DNA of 6,040 bases, taken from NCBI GenBank assembly GCA_003485185.1, contig DNAS01000120.1, forward strand, positions 28,324-34,363, written 5' to 3'. Below the pieces are notes generated by a model. The model was not told the origin of the DNA. It worked only from the letters and a program-made list of their open reading frames with translations, and searched no databases. The position numbers and the translations under genes are program-made. This document shows positions 1 to 6,040 of the stretch, in pieces (positions within the stretch are counted from its first letter, which is position 1; each line of letters opens with the position of its first letter). The DNA is from Phycisphaerales bacterium. Lineage in GTDB: Bacteria > Planctomycetota > Phycisphaerae > SM23-33.

Positions 1-971
1 TCCAGACCGACGCGGCCATCAACCCCGGCAACTCGGGCGGCCCGCTGGTCAACGTCCGCGGCGAGGTGATCGGAATCAACACGCTGGGCACCTGGGCCGA
101 GGGCGTGGGATTCGCCATCCCGTCGAACGTCGTGCGCGACGTGGTTTCCCGCCTACTGGACGCCGCGGCGCGAAGCGGGTGCGACGCCTGGCCGGTGAAG
201 GTGCAGCGGGCGTACGTGGGCCTCCAGCTCCAGGCGCTGAAGGACTTCAACACCAACTCGTTCACCGACAGCCAGACGGGCGTACTTGTCCAGAGCGTGG
301 ACCAGGGCTCCCCGGCCGAGCAGGCGGGCGTGCGCGACGGGGACATCCTGCTGGCCGTCGCGCGGGACGGCGGGCCGGGCGTGCTGACGCGTGAGGCCCG
401 CGTGGATGGTACCTATGTCGAGGACCTGCCTGCCATCCGGCGGATGCTCGCCGACCTGCCGACCGACCGGCCGGCGAAATTCCTGCTGGCGCGGCGGAAT
501 GGCGAGCCGTCGAACGCCGGAGCCGTGGTGAGCGCCGAACTGACAGCCGGGACCGTCTTCCCGTCCGAACTCGTGGGGGGGCGGCGCGTCTTTGAACTGA
601 CCGTCATCCCCGTCACGCGCGGAATGTACGAGGGGGAGGACTTCGACTGCAAGCGATGGAACATGACGCTCAAGGAGATCACCAAATACTCCAACCCGCG
701 CCTGCACTTCCTCCAGCCGGGCGGGGGCGTCTTCGTCCGGGGCGTCCGCGAGCCGGGCAACGCGTCCTTCGCCGGGTTGCAACCCAACGACATCATCCTC
801 AAGATCGGCGAGGCGCCCGTGCGCACCCTCGCCGACGCCCGCAAGGCCTACGAGACGCTCGTCGGAAACGACAAGCTCCCCGATAAGAAGGTCCTCATCA
901 CGATCCAGCGCGGGGCGTTCCTCGACTGGATCATGCTCAACTGGACCACCGACTTCCTGAAAGAGGAATAA
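1..971 (+). CDS. HtrA-like (S1C) serine protease with two PDZ domains, 5' end missing
   Basis: Envelope-type serine protease of the HtrA/Deg family, expected to degrade or sense misfolded exported proteins. The frame is open from base 3 at the left edge. The first visible residues include the signature NPGNSGGPLVN, with the nucleophile serine codon at 33-35, followed by VIGINT and VGFAIPS, the standard end of the trypsin fold. The catalytic His and Asp lie outside the window. Numbering from the GTG at 66, PDZ1 spans about residues 48-147, with core VGLQLQ and GSPAEQAGVRDGDILL and an inserted stretch of about 30 residues before its last strands. PDZ2 spans about 175-293, with core GVFVRGV and ASFAGLQPNDIILKIG. 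The GTG at 66 is not the true start because the family signature continues upstream. The stop is TAA at 969-971, two bases before the next gene. Family assignment is strong; the physiological substrate is unknown. Confidence 0.93.
   Translation, partial: QTDAAINPGNSGGPLVNVRGEVIGINTLGTWAEGVGFAIPSNVVRDVVSRLLDAAARSGCDAWPVKVQRAYVGLQLQALKDFNTNSFTDSQTGVLVQSVDQGSPAEQAGVRDGDILLAVARDGGPGVLTREARVDGTYVEDLPAIRRMLADLPTDRPAKFLLARRNGEPSNAGAVVSAELTAGTVFPSELVGGRRVFELTVIPVTRGMYEGEDFDCKRWNMTLKEITKYSNPRLHFLQPGGGVFVRGVREPGNASFAGLQPNDIILKIGEAPVRTLADARKAYETLVGNDKLPDKKVLITIQRGAFLDWIMLNWTTDFLKEE
963..967 (+). promoter_or_regulatory. Shine-Dalgarno of the second protease-like gene
   Basis: GAGGA, lying inside the last codons of the upstream protease gene, ends six bases before the ATG at 974. 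It fixes that ATG as the start and implies translation from a shared mRNA with the upstream gene. Confidence 0.7.
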
Positions 972-973
972 CG

Positions 974-3250
974 ATGAGAGCGTTTCTGACCGCCCTGTTG
1001 CTGTTGACGGCTTGGGCCGTCGCGTGGGCCCAGCCCGCGACCACGACCGCTCCCGCGACGTCGCCCGCGGCGGAAGACGAACTCGCCGTCGAGGAGATCG
1101 TGCCCGAAGCGCTGCTCCGGACCGCCCGCGAGAGTTTCGTCATCGTCGAGTTCTGGTACAAGAAGGACCTGTCCGACGCGGCCAAGGCGGATCACAAGGA
1201 CTGGCGGACCCGCCGCCTGTACTCGGACTTCGTGGACCAGAAGCGTCCGGAAGAGCGGACGGGCCTGGTCGTGGACGACGGGCTTGTGCTGGTGGCCGAC
1301 AGCGCGATCGAGGACCGGTTCCTGGAGAAGATCGTGGTGCGCGACGTTCGCGGGCACCGCCACGAGGCGACGCGCGAGCGCCTGCTGACGGACGCGCCGG
1401 GGGTGCTCCTGCGCGTCGCGCCGCCGAAGAAGCGCCGCGAGGCGCTCAAGCCCCTGACGTTCGTTCCGATGGAGGACCGTGGCATCAACACGCTGCTGCT
1501 TTCGGCGCGCCTGTTCCAGTCCGACGACCAGTGGCGGATCGACGCGGCCTCGCTGTCCGCGGCGGTCCCGTTCGCGCCGGGGAAAGCGAAGAACGTCCAC
1601 TTCGGCGACGGCTCGCGCTACGACGCGCATGGTCCCGATCCGGAACTCATCGCCGACGAGACCGGCCGGCCCGTCGGCGTGGACCTGTCCGGCGAATTCG
1701 ACATGGCCCAGAAGCTCTGCGCGTGGAAGGGCGCCGACCTGCTCGCGCCGACGGCGAGCCTCGACTGGAAACTCGTCCGCGCCGCCGAGGACAAGGCCCG
1801 CGCCGCCCTGATCGACTGCATCCACCAGGTGGTCTTCCAGTTCGGCAAGGCCGGGCACGAATATACCACCTACGCGCTGGCCGTCAGCCCGACGGACCTG
1901 CTGATTCCCGAGGGCATCACCCGCCAGTCCGCCGCGCAGATCCGCCGCATCTTCCTGAAGGACCCGCCCGCTTCTCAGCGCCGTGCGGACTTCGTGGGGG
2001 CGTACAAGGGATTCGACGCCGTGCTCATCCGCCTGCGTGAAGGCAAGCTGCCCGCGCACGTCGAGCTGGGCAAGGACGACCCGCAGCGGATGAAACCGTT
2101 CTGGGCGGCCACCTGCCGCGAGCGGTTCGGGCGCAAGTACGTGGACCTCGGCACGGCCCGGCTCGTCGGGAAACAGCGCGGCTACGCAGGCTTGTATTCC
2201 TGGCGGGCGTCGCCGGAGCTTCCCAGCGGCGCGTTCCTGGTGAACTTCCAGGGACAATTGGTCGGGCTGTACGTCCCGCAAAGACCGGAGGATGAGGCTA
2301 CCCGCCAATACCTGCGGAAGGAGGAACCCGCGCAGCGCATTTACCCCATCTCCGATCTGCGCGCCGCGCTGACCCGCCCGGCGGAGCACATGGACCCGCG
2401 GATCGTCGTCAAGACCGCCAGCGAGTCGCGCCGCCGCGCGTGGTTCGGCGTGGAATATTCCCGCATCAACCGCGACCTGGCCGAGGCGTTCAGGGTCTCC
2501 AAGCCGACCCAGGACGGACAGGTGGGGTTCGTGGTCAGCGCGGTCTACGCGGGCAGCCCTGCCGAGAAGGCGGGCATCCGCGTGGGCGACATTCTCCTGC
2601 GCCTCAAGAGCGAGACCATGGCCTACCCCATCGAGCTGCTGCCCGCGCGGGCTCGCGACGAGGAGTACGATTCCCGCCGCCGCAGCGCCGCTTACGCCGA
2701 AAGCGAGAGCGAGGAATGGCTGGGCGAGCCGGAACCGACCTGGCGGAACCGGAAGAACACCCTCACCGAGGCGCTGGACGCCGTGGGGATCGGCAAGGAA
2801 GTGACGATCTGGTACGTCCGCCCCGACGGGACGGACGCGGCCGCCGCGAAGGAGTTGAAGTACCGCATCGAGCAGGCGCCGGTGGACCAGGATTCCGCTG
2901 CAAAGTGGCAGAACCGCAGCCTGGGCCTGACCGTCAAGGACATGACGTACGAGGTGCGGCACGGGCTGAACCTGCGCGATTCGGACGCGGGCGTGGTGGT
3001 GGCCAAGGTGGAGGACGGTTCGCCGATGCAGGTGGCGCGGATTTTCGCCAATGAGGTTCTCACCCGCCTGGACGACGCGCCGCTGACCAGCGCCGCGCGG
3101 ATGCGCGAGCTGGTGGCGGCGGCCCGACAGGCCGGCAGGGACAAGGTGCGCCTGACGGTCCTCCGCCTGGGCAAGACGCGGTTCGCCGACCTTTCCGTCG
3201 CCGCGTACGACCCCCGCGACGACGAAGGGCTCGACGACGGGGAGGATTGA
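974..3250 (+). CDS. Exported protein with two degenerate trypsin-like domains and two PDZ domains (putative HtrA-type pseudoprotease)
   Basis: Residues 1-19 form a signal peptide: Arg2, a Leu/Ala-rich core and an AWA/Q cleavage site. A Thr/Ala/Pro-rich stretch follows. Residues about 50-250 and 275-470 each read as a worn HtrA protease fold. In the first, the His position of the G-x-I-L-T-N-x-H-V strand is Ser110, the Asp position is Pro142, and the GNSGGP site has become PDPE (221-224), so the whole triad is lost. In the second, Asp348 and Ser418 (PSGAFLVNFQGQLVGLYV region) are kept but the His position is about Gly314. PDZ1 spans about 490-625, with core GSPAEKAGIRVGDILLRL and a charged insert at 562-596. 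PDZ2 spans about 648-742. The order repeats that of the upstream gene, two bases away. The likely role is a non-catalytic partner, regulator or adaptor of the upstream protease in the periplasm; this is inference. The protein is longer than a typical HtrA (about 450-500 residues). The trypsin-fold reading is from motif alignment by eye; the PDZ calls are firmer. Confidence 0.88.
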   Translation: MRAFLTALLLLTAWAVAWAQPATTTAPATSPAAEDELAVEEIVPEALLRTARESFVIVEFWYKKDLSDAAKADHKDWRTRRLYSDFVDQKRPEERTGLVVDDGLVLVADSAIEDRFLEKIVVRDVRGHRHEATRERLLTDAPGVLLRVAPPKKRREALKPLTFVPMEDRGINTLLLSARLFQSDDQWRIDAASLSAAVPFAPGKAKNVHFGDGSRYDAHGPDPELIADETGRPVGVDLSGEFDMAQKLCAWKGADLLAPTASLDWKLVRAAEDKARAALIDCIHQVVFQFGKAGHEYTTYALAVSPTDLLIPEGITRQSAAQIRRIFLKDPPASQRRADFVGAYKGFDAVLIRLREGKLPAHVELGKDDPQRMKPFWAATCRERFGRKYVDLGTARLVGKQRGYAGLYSWRASPELPSGAFLVNFQGQLVGLYVPQRPEDEATRQYLRKEEPAQRIYPISDLRAALTRPAEHMDPRIVVKTASESRRRAWFGVEYSRINRDLAEAFRVSKPTQDGQVGFVVSAVYAGSPAEKAGIRVGDILLRLKSETMAYPIELLPARARDEEYDSRRRSAAYAESESEEWLGEPEPTWRNRKNTLTEALDAVGIGKEVTIWYVRPDGTDAAAAKELKYRIEQAPVDQDSAAKWQNRSLGLTVKDMTYEVRHGLNLRDSDAGVVVAKVEDGSPMQVARIFANEVLTRLDDAPLTSAARMRELVAAARQAGRDKVRLTVLRLGKTRFADLSVAAYDPRDDEGLDDGED

Positions 3251-3282
3251 CGGCGAAACGCGAGGTTGGGAGTGGGAATTTC

Positions 3283-3311
3283 GTGACTGTTGGCGGGAAA
3301 TGATGTAGGAT
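3283..3311 (+). promoter_or_regulatory. Possible sigma70-type promoter for the small basic gene
   Basis: GTGACT at 3283-3288 (four of six matches to TTGACA) and TAGGAT at 3306-3311 (four of six to TATAAT) are separated by exactly 17 bases, in a locally AT-richer patch of a very GC-rich region. Transcription would start near 3318 and give a leader of about 70 bases before the ATG at 3387. Read-through from the protease pair is also possible, since I see no terminator between 3250 and the promoter. Confidence 0.4.
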
Positions 3312-3325
3312 GCCGGACTTGTCAG

Positions 3326-3343
3326 GCCGCGAAACGACGCGGC
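3326..3343 (+). other. GC hairpin in the leader of the small basic gene
   Basis: GCCGCG (3326-3331) and CGCGGC (3338-3343) form a perfect 6-bp all-GC stem around the loop AAACGA. It would sit close to the 5' end of a transcript starting near 3318. It has no U tract, so it is not an intrinsic terminator. It could stabilise the mRNA or be a regulatory binding site. In DNA this GC-rich, chance is a real alternative. Confidence 0.35.
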
Positions 3344-3374
3344 GGGTATGGAGCGGATTTTCAGAATCGCGCAC

Positions 3375-3380
3375 GAGGTG
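3375..3380 (+). promoter_or_regulatory. Shine-Dalgarno of the small basic gene
   Basis: GAGGTG ends six bases before the ATG at 3387, which is ideal spacing. It is the main evidence that the 25-codon frame is translated. Confidence 0.65.
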
Positions 3381-3386
3381 GATTGG

Positions 3387-3464
3387 ATGAGCAAGCCAAG
3401 ACGACGCCGGAAGGTCGGATCGAAGAAGCGCCGCGAGCGGCGGAACCGTCGCAAGAAGCGGTAA
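3387..3464 (+). CDS. Very small, highly basic protein (25 residues), possibly a ribosome-associated peptide
   Basis: Reads ATG-AGC-AAG-CCA and ends in TAA at 3462-3464. The peptide begins MSKPRRRRKVGSKKRR and ends NRRKKR; 17 of its 25 residues are Arg or Lys, with a single acidic residue (Glu17) and no aromatic residue. A Shine-Dalgarno is correctly spaced upstream and a plausible promoter lies about 75 bases further up. The composition fits a tiny RNA-binding protein such as a ribosomal small-subunit accessory protein. The pattern K-V-G-S-K-K-R-R-x-R-R-N-R-R-K-K resembles the AURKAIP1/COX24 C-terminal family (related to mitochondrial mS38 and actinobacterial bS22), whose members have a basic run ending in a conserved R-x-N-R-H-K-K-like tail. 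That resemblance is from memory and rests on low-complexity sequence, so it is a hypothesis. It does not overlap its neighbours and faces amrS convergently. Automated gene callers would usually miss it because of its length. Confidence 0.68.
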   Translation: MSKPRRRRKVGSKKRRERRNRRKKR

Positions 3465-3491
3465 CGCGGCGGATTCATTGCCAGGGCATCC

Positions 3492-3523
3492 GGGCGCGGC
3501 GGGCCGCGGGGTACGTCGCGCCC
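3492..3523. terminator. Possible hairpin terminator between convergent genes
   Basis: Bases 3492-3501 (GGGCGCGGCG) pair with 3514-3523 (CGTCGCGCCC) in a 10-bp stem with one G-U pair and a 12-base loop. The hairpin lies between the stop of the small basic gene (3464) and the stop of amrS (3544), where a shared terminator is expected. The downstream sequence on either strand has no real T run, so this would be a weak or Rho-assisted terminator. A second smaller hairpin, GCCC-GTC-GGGC at 3533-3543, directly abuts the amrS stop codon. Confidence 0.35.
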
Positions 3524-3543
3524 TCGTCTTGCGCCCGTCGGGC

Positions 3544-4566
3544 TTACTTCCAGACGCCGGGAACCGCCTGACCGCATTTCGGGCACGCGCCGTCGCGCAG
3601 GGCGAGGGACCGCACGGAAAATCCCACGCGGTCGATCAGCAGTTCGTCGCAGCCGGGGCAACGGGTCCGCTCGTCGGCGTGGCCGGGAACGTTTCCGCAG
3701 TAGATGTAGCGCAGGCCCGCCTCCCGACCGATCCGGCAGGCGGTCTCCAGCGTCTCGATCGGCGTCGAGGGCGTCGAGGTCATCCGATAGTCGCCGTGGA
3801 ACCGGCTGACGTGCCACGGAACATCGGGCGACAGCTCGCCGGCGATGAATTCCGCGATGTCCGCCAGCTCGTCGGGCGAGTCGTTCATCCCCGGCACGAC
3901 CAGCGTGGTGACCTCCACCCAGATTCCCGCCTTCACCAGCGCCCTGAGGCACGTGAGCACCGGCTCCAGGCTCGCCTTCATCACCTTGCGGTACGTCTCG
4001 TCGCGGAACGCCTTGAGGTCCACGTTGATCGCGTCCAGGTACGGCGCGATCGTCTCCACCGCCAGCGGGGTCAGGAACCCGTTGGACACGAAGCAGTTCT
4101 TCAACCCGCGCTGTCGGGCCAGGCGAGACGTCTCCCACGCCAGCTCGAAAAAGACCGTCGGCTCGGTGTAGGTGTAGCTGACCGACGCGCAGTCATAATT
4201 GATTGCGGCCGTCACGATCTGCTCCGGACTGACGGCCTTGCCCCCCTCCACCACCCCGCTGCGAGGCGACTGGGAAATCTGCCAGTTCTGGCAGAAGTCG
4301 CACTGGAAATTGCACCCCGCGCACGCGATCGACAGGCTCCGCGAGCCGGGCAGGAAGTGGAAGAGCGGCTTTTTCTCGATGGGATCTGCGTTGACGGCGA
4401 CGACCGCGCCGTAGTTGAGGGAGCGCAGCACGCCGTCGTCGTTGCGTCGGACGCGGCAGACGCCGTACTTTCCGGCCTCGATGACGCACTGGTGGCCGCA
4501 CAGGTGGCAGCGGACCTTGCGCCCGTCGAGCTTCTCGTAGAGCATCGCTTCCTTCGCCTGGGCCAT
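3544..4566 (-). CDS. amrS: AmmeMemoRadiSam system radical SAM enzyme AmrS
   Basis: Cytoplasmic radical S-adenosylmethionine enzyme of the pyruvate formate-lyase-activating-enzyme-like group, the radical SAM partner of AMMECR1 (AmrA) and MEMO (AmrB) proteins; the reaction of this system is not settled as far as I know. The 340 residues contain an N-terminal four-cysteine group (C20, C23, C27, C37; motif CHLCGHQC) and the 4Fe-4S motif CNFQCDFC with C85, C89 and C92. They also contain the YTYTEPT strand (131-137), NVDLKAF (181-187), the HVSRFH segment (252-257), and a C-terminal zinc-ribbon-like pair CPGC (303-306) and CPKCG (328-332) ending in PGVWK. All expected cysteines are present and the length is typical, so it should be active. 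The ATG at 4566 is supported by AGGGAGG six bases upstream and by the family's usual MLYEKLDGRKVRC-type start. It follows the Bat-family gene by 24 bases, so the two probably share a transcript. No amrA or amrB lies in the window. Confidence 0.95.
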   Translation of the reverse strand: MAQAKEAMLYEKLDGRKVRCHLCGHQCVIEAGKYGVCRVRRNDDGVLRSLNYGAVVAVNADPIEKKPLFHFLPGSRSLSIACAGCNFQCDFCQNWQISQSPRSGVVEGGKAVSPEQIVTAAINYDCASVSYTYTEPTVFFELAWETSRLARQRGLKNCFVSNGFLTPLAVETIAPYLDAINVDLKAFRDETYRKVMKASLEPVLTCLRALVKAGIWVEVTTLVVPGMNDSPDELADIAEFIAGELSPDVPWHVSRFHGDYRMTSTPSTPIETLETACRIGREAGLRYIYCGNVPGHADERTRCPGCDELLIDRVGFSVRSLALRDGACPKCGQAVPGVWK

Positions 4567-4572
4567 GGTGCG

Positions 4573-4579
4573 CCTCCCT
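4573..4579 (-). promoter_or_regulatory. Shine-Dalgarno of amrS
   Basis: AGGGAGG on the minus strand lies in the 24-base gap after the Bat-family gene and ends six bases before the amrS ATG. It is a near-perfect anti-16S match and decides the start. Confidence 0.75.
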
Positions 4580-4590
4580 GTGTATTGTAG

Positions 4591-6040
4591 CTATCGCAGG
4601 CGTGCCGCCCACCCGGCGATCCAGAGCAGCCCCGCTGCCGCCAGCAGCGACGGCCAGAACGCCACCGCCTCGCCCCCGGGCTCGGCTCCCGGCAGCGGGG
4701 CCGCGGCGATGGCTTTGGCGGGGGCGACAGCCGGCGCGCCCGCGCGCAGCGGCGGAAGAGAAACGGCGTGCAGAACGCCGTCTTCGTCGCGATGGAGCCC
4801 CGGCCAGGGCAAGGGCCCGGGCGGTCCCTCGCCGCCCGCAACGATCTTCCAGCCCGGGCTCGTGGGCGTCGCCAGCGGCGAATCGCATTGGTAGCGGATC
4901 TCGCCCGGGCGCGAGCCGGCGAGGAAATCCACCGCGTTGGACAGGAAGATGACGAACGCCTCGTTGCGGGCGAAGGTGGTGTTCTCCTCGGCCGGATCGA
5001 ACGCCACATAGACGCGTCGCGGCCGGCCTACTCCCCCGCCGTCGGCCAGCACCAGTGCGTCGGACCGCCAGGAGACGACCCGACGCAGCCCCGTCGCGCC
5101 AGCGGACACCCACGGCGCGGCGCGGCGGACGGCGACGAGGCGCAGGTCCACGTGCCGCAGCAGCGGGTCATCCGCGACACGGTCGGCGTCGCCCAGCGAG
5201 AGCGGGCCGAGGGTCTCGCCCCGCCGCCAGTGCGCGGGGGGCGACGGCGGATCGAAGACCAGCGCGGCAGCGCCGGCCGGCGCGTCGGCGCCGTTGGCGA
5301 TCACCATATCCGCATCCTTTGCATCCGGCGCGAGCCTCAGCGCCGGGTCGATTCGCACATAGCGGCGCAGCAGCGGATCGTCGCGCCCGACGAAGGCGAC
5401 CGAGCAGGACGAAAGCGTCTTGCGCACGAGGTAGGCCGACTGGCCGATGCCGTTGCCCGCGCCCAGGCGGATTCGGCATGCGTCCGGCGCATCGACCGTC
5501 GCGACGAAGATCGCCCGCCCCGCCGCGTCGGTTCCCGCGCGGGCGGCCGCCACCGTTGCCAGCGGCGCGCCGTCGGCGCTGAGGCACTCGACCGTCACGG
5601 GCGCCGTGCCGCCGTCGGGTATCCGGACGGCCGCCAGTACCTGCGCCTTGCCGCCGGGCAGCGCCTCGGCCGAGACGGTCTCGATCCGCTCACGCGGCAG
5701 CGAGGCGGGCAGTTCGATGTTCGTGACGTTCAGCCCGGTCGCGAATTCCGCGCCGGCGACGGACAGGCGATAGACGTGCCGGCCGGCGGGCGAGGGCTCG
5801 GACAGATGAAGTTCCGCCGCGGTCGCCGGCAGCCGTGGAAGGCGGGAAAGCCGCTGTCGGGCCTCGGCGGGCGTCAACCAGCGGTACGAACCGCCCCCCA
5901 GCAGTTCCGGCAGGAGCAGCTCAACGCGGTCAGACTCATCCAGGCGGTCCAGCAGGTCATCGGCGGCGGCGCGGAGCCGGCTGCCGTCAAGCTCCGCCGA
6001 CGGATAGACGGCGATCGTCACCTGCCGCGCCGGCCGATGC
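4591..6040 (-). CDS. Bat-family membrane protein with degenerate von Willebrand A-like domain, N-terminus beyond the window
   Basis: The frame is open to the right edge; residues HRPARQ precede the GTG at 6019-6021, so that GTG is probably internal. Numbering from it, residues 1-98 resemble the von Willebrand A region of BatA-type proteins: a V-T-I-A-V strand, then G-S-R-L-R-A-A-A-D-D-L-L, S-D-R-V-E-L-L-L and LTPAEARQRLSRL. The D-x-S-x-S metal site reads YPSAE, with the Asp replaced, so metal-dependent binding is doubtful. Residues about 103-200 look like a beta-sandwich. Residues about 205-370 look like the glutamine-amidotransferase-like region found in these proteins, ending FARNEAFVIFLSNAVDFLAG. 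Residues about 455-470 are a hydrophobic segment next to a short basic tail, consistent with a C-terminal membrane anchor. Family members normally have an N-terminal BatA membrane region and sit with MoxR ATPase and DUF58 genes, which would lie beyond the right edge; this cannot be seen. The stop is TAG at 4591-4593. The exact role is unknown. Confidence 0.8.
   Translation of the reverse strand, partial: HRPARQVTIAVYPSAELDGSRLRAAADDLLDRLDESDRVELLLPELLGGGSYRWLTPAEARQRLSRLPRLPATAAELHLSEPSPAGRHVYRLSVAGAEFATGLNVTNIELPASLPRERIETVSAEALPGGKAQVLAAVRIPDGGTAPVTVECLSADGAPLATVAAARAGTDAAGRAIFVATVDAPDACRIRLGAGNGIGQSAYLVRKTLSSCSVAFVGRDDPLLRRYVRIDPALRLAPDAKDADMVIANGADAPAGAAALVFDPPSPPAHWRRGETLGPLSLGDADRVADDPLLRHVDLRLVAVRRAAPWVSAGATGLRRVVSWRSDALVLADGGGVGRPRRVYVAFDPAEENTTFARNEAFVIFLSNAVDFLAGSRPGEIRYQCDSPLATPTSPGWKIVAGGEGPPGPLPWPGLHRDEDGVLHAVSLPPLRAGAPAVAPAKAIAAAPLPGAEPGGEAVAFWPSLLAAAGLLWIAGWAARLR

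Noticed and set aside
3290..3311. TTGGCG at 3290-3295 as the -35 element for TAGGAT
   Set aside because: The spacer would be only 10 bases; GTGACT at 3283 gives a proper 17-base spacer.
3290..3571. A 93-codon plus-strand frame overlapping the small basic gene
   Set aside because: It lacks a good ribosome binding site, overlaps the end of amrS and has no family features; the 25-codon frame inside it has much better signals.
848..4138. A 1096-codon open frame on the minus strand, antisense to the pseudoprotease gene and running into amrS
   Set aside because: It opposes well-supported genes on both sides, its translation is Arg/Gly/Pro/Ala-rich without any recognisable domain, and long stop-free antisense frames are expected where third positions are mostly G or C.
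3478..4590. A 370-codon plus-strand frame opposite amrS
   Set aside because: The minus-strand amrS has complete family motifs and a Shine-Dalgarno; the plus-strand translation is low-complexity and shows no motif.
4193..5113. A minus-strand frame bridging the Bat-family gene and amrS, which could suggest a fusion or frameshift
   Set aside because: Both genes have intact frames, a stop at 4591 and a Shine-Dalgarno before amrS; the bridging frame is an out-of-frame shadow.
6019..6021. GTG as the start of the Bat-family gene
   Set aside because: The frame stays open to the edge, no Shine-Dalgarno precedes it within the visible bases, and the family region at this point is already inside the von Willebrand-like fold.

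Overview
The window is GC-rich, gene-dense bacterial DNA with strong G/C bias at third codon positions. Nothing in it fixes the taxon. A tandem S1C (HtrA-like) protease pair, a BatA/von Willebrand-type membrane protein, an AmrS radical SAM enzyme and Thr/Ala/Pro-rich sequence after a signal peptide together resemble Planctomycetota (Phycisphaerae-like) genomes. That assignment is inference.

Left half, + strand. The window opens inside the catalytic domain of an HtrA-family serine protease, just before its active-site serine. That gene runs through two PDZ domains to 971. Two bases later a second gene (974-3250) starts. It encodes an exported 758-residue protein that I read as two degenerate trypsin-like domains followed by two PDZ domains. 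Its second half has the same trypsin-PDZ-PDZ order as the upstream protease and similar PDZ sequences, so the pair looks like a duplicated protease plus pseudoprotease made from one transcript.

Middle, 3251-3543. This is not empty. It holds a plausible sigma70-type promoter, a short GC hairpin in the leader, and a 25-codon gene with a well-placed Shine-Dalgarno for a peptide in which 17 of 25 residues are Arg or Lys. A 10-bp inverted repeat lies between this gene and the convergent gene that follows and could end transcription.

Right half, - strand. A Bat-family protein gene, open at the right edge, is followed after 24 bases by amrS, which encodes the radical SAM member of the AmmeMemoRadiSam system with all its expected cysteine groups. 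The spacing and the Shine-Dalgarno in the gap suggest co-transcription. The von Willebrand-like part of the Bat protein appears to have lost its metal-binding motif.

The most notable items are the protease/pseudoprotease pair, the very small highly basic gene, and the degenerate von Willebrand domain. No RNA genes, mobile elements, CRISPR arrays or phage features were seen. I found no clear multi-gene novel system beyond these.
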